Shown in pieces: positions 1 through 7,438 of a stretch of DNA of 11,776 nucleotides (within the stretch, counting starts at the first letter, position 1; every line of letters starts with the position of its first letter). The translations under genes were made by a program, and so were the position numbers. Source of the stretch: an uncultured Verrucomicrobiae bacterium (GTDB taxonomy: Bacteria > Verrucomicrobiota > Verrucomicrobiia > Verrucomicrobiales > DEV007); contig CALDKL010000480.1 of the NCBI GenBank assembly GCA_937898895.1, positions 1 to 11,776 on the forward strand. The letters run 5' to 3'. The notes under the pieces were generated by a model, which worked only from the letters and a program-made list of their open reading frames with translations, had not been told where the DNA came from and ran no database searches.

Positions 1-1689
1 CCTGCGAATGCCCGGGAACGCCGCAAGGGACCGGGGTTCGTCGAGGTCTGGAAGGCCCGGCCGGTGCTGCGCTGGCAACTGACCACGGTCCTGTTTTCGC
101 TGATTTCTCTCGCGCTGTCCTTCGTTGCCGTCTTCAACTACCTGAAGGCCCGAGAGGCGAAAAATCACATTGCGGCGGAGTTGCAGAAGGAGCTGCAGGC
201 GAATGTCAATCGGCAAGCCGAGGCCTATCGGCGCATGCAGGCCGAACAGGTCAAAAACAAGCAATTGTTGTCGGAACTCAACGAGTCCGAAGACTCGAAA
301 AACGGACTCCTCGGTCAGGCGAAGCTGGCGCGGCAACTCCTCCGCGAGACGCAGGAGAACGGCGACCGATTTTTTCAGTTGGTTCTCGACAACCGGGACA
401 CCGACGTGCCCGAATTTCGGGCCAACCGAGCGGCCGCAATCGAGCAAGGGCGCAAGCACTACGAACGCCTCGTAGAGACCTATGGCGATGCTCCCGATTT
501 CATCGTTTCGACGGCCGACGCCCTGTTCTATCTGGGGCGGATCTACCGGGAACTGGGGGAATTTGGCAAGTCTCTCGGAGCCTTCGGTGAGGCGGAGCGC
601 CGCTATTCGGCTCTGCTCGAGGACGAGAGCACTGCCAAGGTCGAATTCGTAAAGAACATCGCCCTTTCGAAAAGTGCCCTCGGCGATCTTTCGGTGCGGT
701 CGGGTCAGTATTCGGTGGCTCGACACTACTTCACGGAATCATCGCGCTTTTGGACGGAGGCCCGCTCGCGCGAGCCGGTCCTGGCTCCGGTCGCCGCCCT
801 GCGCATCCACGAGAATTCCCTTTCCATCGTCGAGTGTGAGTTTGCGATGGACCGCCTCGACGCAGCGGGCGATGCGGCGATGTCCGTCGGAGTGCGTCTC
901 GCCGAGATGCAGAAAGAAGATCCTGACAATCCCCGCATTGTCGGAGCCCTCGCCAAGTCATTCGCTCTGGTCGGTCGCGTCCTCGAGGCGCGCCGCGACA
1001 ACGAGTCGGCCCGGCAAGCCTATCAGCAGGCCAGCGACTTGTATGCTCGTGCCGTCGAGCTCGATGCCGCCGTCGATGAGTACCACCTGGGACTGGGCAA
1101 CAGCCTTGCCCGGGTCGGACTGCTGACGAACGATCACGAGAAGCTCGCGGGCGCGGCGGAGGTCCTCGGACGTGTCGTCGCCTCGAATCCCTACGAATCG
1201 GCCTACCTCAAGACGCTCGCCGACATTTACGGAGCACTCGCCGCAGGTCAGCGCGACGGGGGGCGCGTGAAAGAGGCCGTCGCTCTCGAGGAAAAGGCGA
1301 TCTCGATTTTGAAGCCCATCGTCGAGGGAAACCGCGCTGTGGCACCCGATGTGAAATTCTCATACTCGCAGAGACTGGCCCATCTCGCCGAATTGCTCGG
1401 CGATTCTGGAAAGTTCGACGAATCGCGGCAGCCGCTCAAGGAGGCGATCGCCTTGCTCGAGGAGATCTCTTCGGCGGAAGGGTCGGCTGCGGAATATCGT
1501 CGATCCCTCGCCCGCACCCGCGGCATGGCGGGCTTTGCCTGCATGAAGAGCGGCGACAACGGGGAGGCTAAGGAGCATCTCCGCATCGCCAAGACCGAAT
1601 GGCAGAGCGTCGTGGCCGCCAACCCGCAGGACAACGATGCTGCCCAGGCCGTGAAATGGACCTCGGAGCAGTTGGAGCACTTGCAGTGA
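1..1689 (+). CDS. Membrane-anchored TPR-repeat protein, C-terminal part (5' end outside window); possibly the tail of a Ser/Thr kinase
   Basis: The frame is open from the first base, so the true start lies upstream; the GTG at 64 is an internal candidate only. Visible order: a basic juxtamembrane stretch (RERRKG near base 16), one hydrophobic membrane helix (about bases 88-147, LFSLISLALSFVAVF), a long Glu/Lys/Gln-rich probable coiled coil (about 150-360), then a helical domain with about six TPR-like helix pairs (about 510-1680), each showing the Leu/Tyr/Gly/Ala spacing of TPRs (for example ALFYLGRIYRELGEFGKSL). TPRs are protein-binding scaffolds. In Planctomycetes and Verrucomicrobiota this layout (basic linker, single helix, coiled coil, TPRs) is common behind an N-terminal Hanks-type kinase; that kinase is inferred, since no catalytic motif is inside the window. 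It could also be a kinase-free membrane TPR protein. It ends in TGA; the next gene begins 147 bases later. Confidence 0.85.
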   Translation, partial: PANARERRKGPGFVEVWKARPVLRWQLTTVLFSLISLALSFVAVFNYLKAREAKNHIAAELQKELQANVNRQAEAYRRMQAEQVKNKQLLSELNESEDSKNGLLGQAKLARQLLRETQENGDRFFQLVLDNRDTDVPEFRANRAAAIEQGRKHYERLVETYGDAPDFIVSTADALFYLGRIYRELGEFGKSLGAFGEAERRYSALLEDESTAKVEFVKNIALSKSALGDLSVRSGQYSVARHYFTESSRFWTEARSREPVLAPVAALRIHENSLSIVECEFAMDRLDAAGDAAMSVGVRLAEMQKEDPDNPRIVGALAKSFALVGRVLEARRDNESARQAYQQASDLYARAVELDAAVDEYHLGLGNSLARVGLLTNDHEKLAGAAEVLGRVVASNPYESAYLKTLADIYGALAAGQRDGGRVKEAVALEEKAISILKPIVEGNRAVAPDVKFSYSQRLAHLAELLGDSGKFDESRQPLKEAIALLEEISSAEGSAAEYRRSLARTRGMAGFACMKSGDNGEAKEHLRIAKTEWQSVVAANPQDNDAAQAVKWTSEQLEHLQ

Positions 1690-1836
1690 GCCCCGACGAG
1701 CACGGACCCGGAATCCGGCTTCCTTCGCCCTTTCCCGTACGGTGACGACGCAGGGGAAAAATCAGCAACAAGAAGAGGGTCGACCGGAGCGGAGAGCAGT
1801 TGACAAAGGGTTGCGGCAGCGTTCCATCAAGGCGTC

Positions 1837-2613
1837 ATGCTGGATACGATCAGGATTGAGGATGTGAATGCGATCGCCCGCGCTGCGGGTGCCGCTGTGT
1901 TGGAAGTCTACGGTACCGAATTCGCTGTCGCGGTGAAGGACGACGCCTCTCCCCTGACCGAGGCCGATCGGCGTTCGAATGCCGTCATTCTCGAAGGGCT
2001 CGCACACCTCACTCCGAACCTGCCCGTCATTTCCGAAGAAACTCGCGCCCTTCCCTACGACGAGCGGCGTGATTGGGAGTGGTTCTGGCTGGTCGATCCG
2101 CTCGATGGCACGAAGGAATTCATCAAGCGCAACGGGGAGTTTACCGTGAACATCGCCCTCGTGCATGGCCAGACTCCCGTTCTCGGGGTCGTCTATCAGC
2201 CCGTCGGAGATTCTCTCTTCTGGGCCGTCGCCGGTAGCGGTGCATGGAAATCATCGGGCGGGGGAGCACCGGAGCGTCTCTCGGGAGGGGCGCACTATTC
2301 GACCAAGCCGGAAGTAACGGTCGTGGCGAGCCGATCTCACCTCACCGACGAAGTGCGCGAGTTCGTCCTCGCGCTCGAGACAGCGGGAAAGAAGGTCGAA
2401 TTTCTTTCTGCGGGCAGTTCGCTGAAGCTCTGCCTCGTGGCCGAGGGCGCCGCCGATGTCTACCCTCGCCTCGGCCCGACCATGGAATGGGATACCGCCG
2501 CCGCCCATGCCATCGCCCTGGAGGCGGGGCGGCAGGTGCGAGAGCATCCTTCCGGCGCACCACTGCGCTACAACAAGGAAAATCTGCTCAATCCCCACTT
2601 CCTCGTGGAGTGA
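1837..2613 (+). CDS. cysQ: 3'(2'),5'-bisphosphate nucleotidase CysQ (inositol monophosphatase family)
   Basis: The 258-residue product has the full signature of Li+-sensitive Mg2+-dependent phosphatases. Metal ligands are visible: S66-E67-E68, then the VDPLDGTKEFI block with D87 and D90, and the second motif EWDTAAAHAI with D219. The K-E-F-I extension after DGT and the following NGEFTVNIALV are typical of CysQ rather than of inositol monophosphatase proper. CysQ removes the 3'-phosphate from adenosine 3',5'-bisphosphate (PAP), left over from sulfate assimilation or sulfotransfer, giving AMP; it acts in the cytoplasm or at the inner membrane. Length matches the family (about 245-270). The ATG at 1837 has only a weak AAGG four bases before it (1829-1832), but the N-terminal helix and the LTEADRRSN segment fit this start. 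No other sulfur gene is adjacent, so the pathway role rests on the family alone. Confidence 0.93.
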   Translation: MLDTIRIEDVNAIARAAGAAVLEVYGTEFAVAVKDDASPLTEADRRSNAVILEGLAHLTPNLPVISEETRALPYDERRDWEWFWLVDPLDGTKEFIKRNGEFTVNIALVHGQTPVLGVVYQPVGDSLFWAVAGSGAWKSSGGGAPERLSGGAHYSTKPEVTVVASRSHLTDEVREFVLALETAGKKVEFLSAGSSLKLCLVAEGAADVYPRLGPTMEWDTAAAHAIALEAGRQVREHPSGAPLRYNKENLLNPHFLVE

Positions 2614-2700
2614 CTCCCCCCTCCGACCCATCTCAGACAGGGCATCCCCTGCCGGGTGTGCCGCGTTTTCCGATGACCTCCCGGGGAAGCCCGACGGGAC

Positions 2701-3291
2701 TCACCAGGTCTTGATGTTGTCCTTCACATCGGCCTCGTTCAGATCCTTGCCTGCGCTCCAGACGAGAATCGATTCCGGGAGCACCGACGAGTCGCCGACA
2801 TCCCAGCTCGGTTTTTCGACACGGTTGTTGTAGTCGAGGTCCATGACCACATAATAGTATTCGCCCCACGGATCCCACAATTCGCCGCCGCCATCCGCCT
2901 GGAGGGTGACTCCCTTGCGGAATTTACCCCCGCCGAGCGGCTTTGCGGCGCGGTCGGTAAAAAAGGCGATGCCCCGCGGATTCAGTCCACCCTTCTCCTT
3001 CTCACTGTCCGCCCCGAGGAGCACATCCATGAGTTGGTTGTCTGTCCTCATCGGAGACTCGTCCGTGACCGACGGATCCACCGGATACTTGCGGTATTCT
3101 GTGTTGTAGGCGGAAATTGCGTTCCTCAGATTGTTCGCGGTATGTTCGGCGTGCGTTCGCTCGGCCTTGCGGAGTGCACCAGTCGTAGCCGGAAACATCA
3201 GGCCGGCGAGAATGCCGATAATTGCGATGACGACGAGAAGCTCGAGGAGAGTGAAACCCGTATCCCGGGAGTTAAGAGGTGACTTTTTCAT
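2701..3291 (-). CDS. GspG-like pseudopilin with prepilin-type N-terminal cleavage/methylation domain
   Basis: The 196-residue product begins with a short basic leader (MKKSPLNSRDTG) and the class III signal G12|F13-T-L-L-E17, where prepilin peptidase would cut after Gly and methylate Phe; Glu17 is the conserved Glu+5. A hydrophobic helix follows (about residues 15-36, LLVVIAIIGILAGLMF). The soluble part has the pseudopilin features N-N-L-R-N-A-I-S-A-Y, a Y-P-V-D segment, and near the C-terminus W-D-P-W-G with later Asp/Asn residues, resembling the GspG DPWG and calcium loop. Major pseudopilins form the short periplasmic filament of type II secretion systems. No secretion ATPase, platform or secretin gene is nearby, so this is an orphan; many stand-alone copies are usual in Verrucomicrobiota and Lentisphaerae. 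It converges on cysQ and diverges from rnr. The ATG has no Shine-Dalgarno; the mRNA there reads CCUCC instead. Confidence 0.9.
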   Translation of the reverse strand: MKKSPLNSRDTGFTLLELLVVIAIIGILAGLMFPATTGALRKAERTHAEHTANNLRNAISAYNTEYRKYPVDPSVTDESPMRTDNQLMDVLLGADSEKEKGGLNPRGIAFFTDRAAKPLGGGKFRKGVTLQADGGGELWDPWGEYYYVVMDLDYNNRVEKPSWDVGDSSVLPESILVWSAGKDLNEADVKDNIKTW

Positions 3292-3423
3292 GATTGGAGG
3301 AATCTTCGGGGAGGAAATGGTGTTTCGGCAAACTCATGCCGTCGTTCGACGAGCGAGTTTCGCAATACCATGTAAACACATATCCCCTGGGGTCGTCCAT
3401 TCTTTTCGTCAAAATCCGCTCCC

Positions 3424-5772
3424 TTGAAGAATTCTTTCATTCCCCGCATCCGCGAGCTGCTCGCCGCACCCGGTTACGAACCCTTGAACAAGTCCGAGCT
3501 GGCCAAGGCCCTCCGCGTTCGGATGAATCAGCGCGCGGCCTTCCGCGACGCTCTCGCAGAGCTGGAAAACGCAGGGGAGATCGACAGGGGACGCAAGTCG
3601 CGATACCGTCTTCTTTCCCGCAAGGGGCGGTCGCAGGTGCCTTCTTTCACCGGGACGATTCAGTTCTCCCGCGACCGCAAGCGGCAGAGTGCCCTGTTTC
3701 TGCCCGACGATCCCGAAAAGATACCTGGGTTCCGCGAGGGCGGTGCTCCGAAACTGTTTGTTCCGGGACGACTCGCCGGTGTCGCCCTCGATGGTGACAA
3801 GGTCGAAGTCCATCTCGTCGAACCTGAACCACCCCGCTGGCAGCGCCACTCTCCCCGGCATCGGGGGGAGGTGCCACGAAGTGCGACCGGGCCGATGACA
3901 AAGGGCCGTCATGCCCCATCCCCCGGAGCGGAGCCTCACGCCAAGGTCATCCGTGTCCTCGAGCGCACTCGCACCCGCATCGTGGGGCGGTTTTACAGCA
4001 AAGGAACCCGAGCCACCGTGGTGCCCGAAGACGGGCGGCTCCCGACATCCTTCCGCCTCCTCCGCGTCCTGCCCGAAGCGAAACCGGGCGATGTGATCGT
4101 CGCCGAGTTTGCCGGATGGGACAGTCCACACAACCTCCCCACCGCCCACATGATTGAGATCCTCGGACGCGAAGAAGATCCGGGGGTCGACATTCTTTCC
4201 ATCATCCACCGATACGGGTTGCCCGTCGAGTTCCCTGTCGAGGTTCTGCGGGAGGCCGAAAGGATTTCCGAGACGATCAGTGAGGAGGAAATCGCCCGGC
4301 GCGAGGATTGGCGCGAACGCGAGGTCTTCACGATCGACCCGGAGGACGCAAAGGATTTCGACGATGCCATCTGCGTCACCGAACATCCCGACGGAAGCTG
4401 GGAACTCGCCGTACATATCGCCGACGTGTCTCACTATGTGAAACCGGGTACCGCTCTCGATCGCGAAGCACGCAAACGTGGGAACAGCGTCTACCTCGCC
4501 GACCGCGTCCTGCCGATGTTGCCGGAAAAGCTGAGCAATGGGGTGTGTTCGTTGAAGCCGGGTGTCGAGCGGCTCACCCATGCCGCGATCCTCGGATTCG
4601 ACGCCAGCGGTGCGATGCGGTCGACCCGATTTGTCTCGGCGGTGATCCGCAGTCACCGACGCTATTCCTATGAAGAGGCCTACGTCCGGATGAAACTCGA
4701 TCCCTCCGGAATCGCTTCGCTCGAAGAGGCAAAGGAACGCGCCCTGACCGAACACCTGCACCGAGCCTGGCGACTCGCCGCGATCCTGCGCGAGCGGCGC
4801 TTTGCAAACGGTGCGCTCGATCTCGAGTTCGCCGAGGTTCGCGTCGTCCTCGACGAGCGCGGCCGGGCCGTCGGCATCAAGCGAAGCGATTACGACGAGA
4901 GTCACCAACTCATCGAGGAATTCATGCTCGCGGCAAACGAGGCTGTCGCCGCGGAGACGAAAAACGCGCCCGTGCCCTCGCTCTACCGGATCCACGAAGA
5001 TCCCGATCCCGTGAAACTCGGCGAATTCGCCGAGAAAGCCCGAGCCTTCGGTCATCGCGTCGGGGATGTCACTCTCCGCAGCGAATTGCAGAAGCTGCTC
5101 CTCCGGATTCGGGGCAAACTCGAGGAACACAGTCTGAAGATCGCCTTGCTCAAGAGCCTTCGCCGCGCCGTCTATGCGAAGGATCCCATCGGTCACTACG
5201 GCCTCGCGAAGGGGAATTACACGCACTTCACCAGCCCGATCCGACGCTACGCCGATCTCGTGGTTCACCGCGCGTTGCGGCGCCTGCTCTCGCGGCGTCA
5301 TGCCCCCACCGCCCCGGCAAAACCCGATCCAACTCCGTCGGAGTCCGAGATGGGGCCCATCGCCGAGCACATCTCGCGCACCGAGCGCATCGCCGCCGAC
5401 GCCGAGACCGATTCGCAGCGGCTCAAGCTGATCGAATATCTGGAAAACGTCTGCAACCAGGACGAGTCAACCGTCTTCGATGCGACAGTTTTCGAGGTGA
5501 AAGCCATCGGTGCCTTCGCCGAACTCGACGGACTTTTCGTGAAGGGCATGATCCGCAAAGACACTCTTCCCCCCTGGGAGGAATACAGTTTCGACCGCAG
5601 TCGCGAGGAATTTCGCAGCCGCACCGGGGCTCCCGTCATCGGGGTGGGACAGCGGCTGAAAGTGCGGCTCTATCGGGTGGATCGCAGTCGCGGATTCATC
5701 GACTTCGTCCCCGTCACCGAGGGGGGGAGAAAGCGGAAGAAGTCCGGGGCGAGAATGTCGAATCCGGGGTGA
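3424..5772 (+). CDS. rnr: Ribonuclease R (RNB-family 3'-5' exoribonuclease) with two unusual low-complexity insertions
   Basis: The 782-residue product is a processive, Mg2+-dependent 3'-5' exoribonuclease that degrades structured RNA. Order: N-terminal winged helix (about 8-62, L-N-K-S-E-L-A-K-A-L), cold-shock OB domains (about 70-235), RNB catalytic domain (about 290-660) and S1 RNA-binding domain (about 682-765), then a basic tail (RKRKK). The catalytic block TIDPEDAKDFDDA carries the four metal-binding Asp (D305, D311, D313, D314); HFTSPIRRYADLVVHR (codons about 5224-5271) is the family's active-site helix. The TTG at 3424 is chosen because it is the only start in frame before the winged helix: the ATG at 3370 is followed at once by TAA. 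No Shine-Dalgarno is visible. Oddities: a Pro/Arg/Gly-rich insertion at about residues 139-172 between the OB domains, and a Pro-rich one at about 624-646 within the C-terminal part of RNB. The frame is intact, so the enzyme is probably active. Confidence 0.95.
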   Translation: MKNSFIPRIRELLAAPGYEPLNKSELAKALRVRMNQRAAFRDALAELENAGEIDRGRKSRYRLLSRKGRSQVPSFTGTIQFSRDRKRQSALFLPDDPEKIPGFREGGAPKLFVPGRLAGVALDGDKVEVHLVEPEPPRWQRHSPRHRGEVPRSATGPMTKGRHAPSPGAEPHAKVIRVLERTRTRIVGRFYSKGTRATVVPEDGRLPTSFRLLRVLPEAKPGDVIVAEFAGWDSPHNLPTAHMIEILGREEDPGVDILSIIHRYGLPVEFPVEVLREAERISETISEEEIARREDWREREVFTIDPEDAKDFDDAICVTEHPDGSWELAVHIADVSHYVKPGTALDREARKRGNSVYLADRVLPMLPEKLSNGVCSLKPGVERLTHAAILGFDASGAMRSTRFVSAVIRSHRRYSYEEAYVRMKLDPSGIASLEEAKERALTEHLHRAWRLAAILRERRFANGALDLEFAEVRVVLDERGRAVGIKRSDYDESHQLIEEFMLAANEAVAAETKNAPVPSLYRIHEDPDPVKLGEFAEKARAFGHRVGDVTLRSELQKLLLRIRGKLEEHSLKIALLKSLRRAVYAKDPIGHYGLAKGNYTHFTSPIRRYADLVVHRALRRLLSRRHAPTAPAKPDPTPSESEMGPIAEHISRTERIAADAETDSQRLKLIEYLENVCNQDESTVFDATVFEVKAIGAFAELDGLFVKGMIRKDTLPPWEEYSFDRSREEFRSRTGAPVIGVGQRLKVRLYRVDRSRGFIDFVPVTEGGRKRKKSGARMSNPG
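3849..3933. repeat. Palindromic repeat-like element embedded in frame inside rnr
   Basis: A near-perfect hairpin is seen directly: left arm CTCTCCCCG (3849-3857), loop GCAT, right arm CGGGGGGAG (3862-3870), nine pairs with one T-G wobble. It is followed at once by GTGCCACGAAGTG (3871-3883), containing a small CAC-GAA-GTG hairpin, and by a further inverted pair ATGAC (3895-3899) / GTCAT (3908-3912). The GGGGGAGGTGCCACGAAGTG layout resembles dispersed palindromic elements I know from other bacterial genomes; that resemblance is from memory. It encodes residues 143-171 of RNase R, which match nothing in the conserved family and break no frame. Whether it is a true dispersed repeat depends on finding other copies in the genome. 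Confidence 0.5.
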
Positions 5773-5965
5773 GGGCACATGGCTGCCGCAGCCGAGATCA
5801 GCGGATTGGAGCTTGCCGCTGCTTCCGCGTTGAGGCAGTTGACCTCTGTGCGGTTTTTCGCGATGCTCCTGCCATGACGCGACGTTGCCCGCCATACTCA
5901 TCCACTCTCGCCGCGAGACGCGGTGCAGCCAATCGCAGTCAATCGCAGGAGAAAGGGTATAAGAA

Positions 5966-7225
5966 ATGCGGATTGGCATCCATCTGATCCTTCTCGCCCT
6001 GATCGCGGAGGTGAGGGCACAGTGGCCGGAATTCCGGGGTCCTACCCAGGACGGGCGCGTCCCTGTCGAGCTTCCTCTGACGTGGAGCGAATCGGAACAC
6101 GTGAAATGGAAACGGGAGATTCACGGCCTTGGATGCTCCACCCCCCTCGTTGCGGAGGAAAACATCTGGCTGACCACTGCCACTCGGAAGGGGCATGAGA
6201 TGTCCATCCTCTGCCTCGATGAGGCAAGCGGCGAGGTCCGGCTCGACCGGGTCTTCCTCACCATCGACAATCCCGAACCTCTCGACAACACGCTCAACAC
6301 CTACGCATCCCCCACCGGAATCGTCGAACCTGGGCGCGTCTGGTTGAGCTTCGGCAGCTACGGCACGATCTGTCTCGACACGAAGACCTTCGCGACGGTT
6401 TGGCAGAGGCGCGACCTCACCTGCAGCCACTGGCGTGGCCCCGGCTCGTCATTGGCAATGTGGGAGGACATTCTCGTTCTCACGATGGAAGGTGCCGATC
6501 AGCAGTATTTTACCGCCCTCGACAAACACACCGGAAGGACTCTCTGGCGCCGCGACCGCTCTACTGCCTACAACGACGAGAAAGACGGTCTTCCCGCGAA
6601 CAGTGGCGACATGCGAAAGGCATTCAGCACTCCCATTTTTGTGCCTGTCGGCGACACCGTGCAAATGATCTCCAACGGGGCCAAGGCATGCTGGGCCTAT
6701 GACGTGAAAACAGGGGCCGAACTCTGGCAGGTACCCTACCCCAACCATTCGCCCTCCTCCCGCTGCGTCTACAGCAAGGAGACCGGCATGGTCTACATCA
6801 ATACCGGACTCGGGAAAGCCGAGATCTGGGCGATTCGGCTCGAACCTGGAATGAAGGGCGATGTTTCCGAAAGCCACATCGTCTGGAAATTTTTCCAGCG
6901 CACTCCAAAGCGTTCCTCGCCGGTGATTGTGAACGGGCTCCTCTTTATGGCAAATGACGGAGTGCTCAGTTGCGTCGATGCGTGGACCGGAAAAGTGCAG
7001 TGGGCGGAGCGTGCCGGAGGAGAATATTCCGCCTCACTCCTCGCGACGAATGACCGGGTCTACGCCTTCGACGAGAACGGCCTTTGCATCGTCGTGAAGG
7101 CCGCAGCGGTCTTCGAAAAGCTCGCTGAAAACCAACTCGACGCCGGATTCCTCGCCTCGCCTGCGGTCATCGGAAACGATCTCCTCCTGAGGACAAAAAC
7201 CCATCTCTACCGCATCGGGAAGTGA
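5966..7225 (+). CDS. Secreted PQQ-like beta-propeller protein (BamB/quinoprotein-type repeats)
   Basis: The 419-residue product has a Sec signal peptide (MRIG, then hydrophobic IHLILLALIAEV, cut after V-R-A at residue 18), so it is exported. The mature protein opens with W-P-E-F-R-G-P, a motif typical of the many PQQ-like propeller proteins of Planctomycetes and Verrucomicrobiota. Blades follow as repeated patterns of a beta strand, 'A-L-D-x-x-T-G-x-x-L-W' and Gly/Trp turns: C-L-D-E-A-S-G-E-V, A-L-D-K-H-T-G-R-T-L-W, A-Y-D-V-K-T-G-A-E-L-W and V-D-A-W-T-G-K-V-Q-W. I see no dehydrogenase metal or PQQ ligands, so it is probably a scaffold or binding propeller, not an alcohol dehydrogenase. The ATG is supported by AAGGG at 5953-5957, the clearest ribosome-binding site in the window. 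It lies 193 bases after rnr and converges on the AraC gene, so it is probably transcribed alone. Its substrate is unknown. Confidence 0.88.
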   Translation: MRIGIHLILLALIAEVRAQWPEFRGPTQDGRVPVELPLTWSESEHVKWKREIHGLGCSTPLVAEENIWLTTATRKGHEMSILCLDEASGEVRLDRVFLTIDNPEPLDNTLNTYASPTGIVEPGRVWLSFGSYGTICLDTKTFATVWQRRDLTCSHWRGPGSSLAMWEDILVLTMEGADQQYFTALDKHTGRTLWRRDRSTAYNDEKDGLPANSGDMRKAFSTPIFVPVGDTVQMISNGAKACWAYDVKTGAELWQVPYPNHSPSSRCVYSKETGMVYINTGLGKAEIWAIRLEPGMKGDVSESHIVWKFFQRTPKRSSPVIVNGLLFMANDGVLSCVDAWTGKVQWAERAGGEYSASLLATNDRVYAFDENGLCIVVKAAAVFEKLAENQLDAGFLASPAVIGNDLLLRTKTHLYRIGK

Positions 7226-7336
7226 TCCCTTCGCGGCCTGCGGCGACCCGTCCGGCTTTTCACAGCACTCTTGAGGGTTTTCGAAATCTTGGGAGACGCC
7301 ATGTTCGAACCAATGGATCGCTCCTGCGGCGTTTCC

Positions 7337-7353
7337 CCAAATTGCCAATTTGG
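7337..7353. repeat. Perfect 7-bp inverted repeat with 3-base loop in a convergent intergenic gap
   Basis: CCAAATT (7337-7343), loop GCC, AATTTGG (7347-7353) form a perfect palindromic hairpin in the gap between the propeller gene and the AraC gene. An overlapping direct repeat TTGCCA (7342-7347 and 7354-7359) is also present. There is no T-run on either side, so it is not a classical intrinsic terminator, although its place between two convergent genes would suit one. Function unknown: possible transcript end hairpin, protein-binding site or part of a dispersed repeat. Confidence 0.45.
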
Positions 7354-7438
7354 TTGCCACGGCTCTGCGACGTTGGTGCAAGATGGTTCGTCGGTCCGAT
7401 TCTCCACACGGGGCAAGATCGGGTGTTTCCTTCGAGTT

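Noticed and set aside
1800..1827. TTGACA (1800-1805) as a promoter for cysQ
   Set aside because: The -35 is perfect, but the string 16-17 bases later (TTCCAT) is a poor -10 and lies ten bases from the start codon.
2638..2693. Small hairpins (CAGGG/CCCTG at 2638-2651, CGGG/CCCG at 2682-2693) as a bidirectional terminator between cysQ and the pseudopilin gene
   Set aside because: Stems of four to five pairs and no T-run on either strand.
3409..5370. 653-codon minus-strand open frame opposite rnr
   Set aside because: It is fully antisense to rnr, which has unmistakable catalytic motifs. Its translation shows no domain and is rich in Asp, Gly, Arg and His as expected from reverse-reading GC-rich codons.
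5781..5793. GGCTG/CAGCC hairpin after the rnr stop as a terminator
   Set aside because: A five-pair stem with no T-run; common by chance in this composition.
5839..5867. TTGACC with GATGCT 17 bases later, as a promoter for the propeller gene
   Set aside because: The -10 matches only three of six positions; kept as a possibility but not strong enough to list.
5930..5950. Tandem CAATCGCAG pair before the propeller gene
   Set aside because: Two copies of nine bases only; no sign of a longer array or a known operator.
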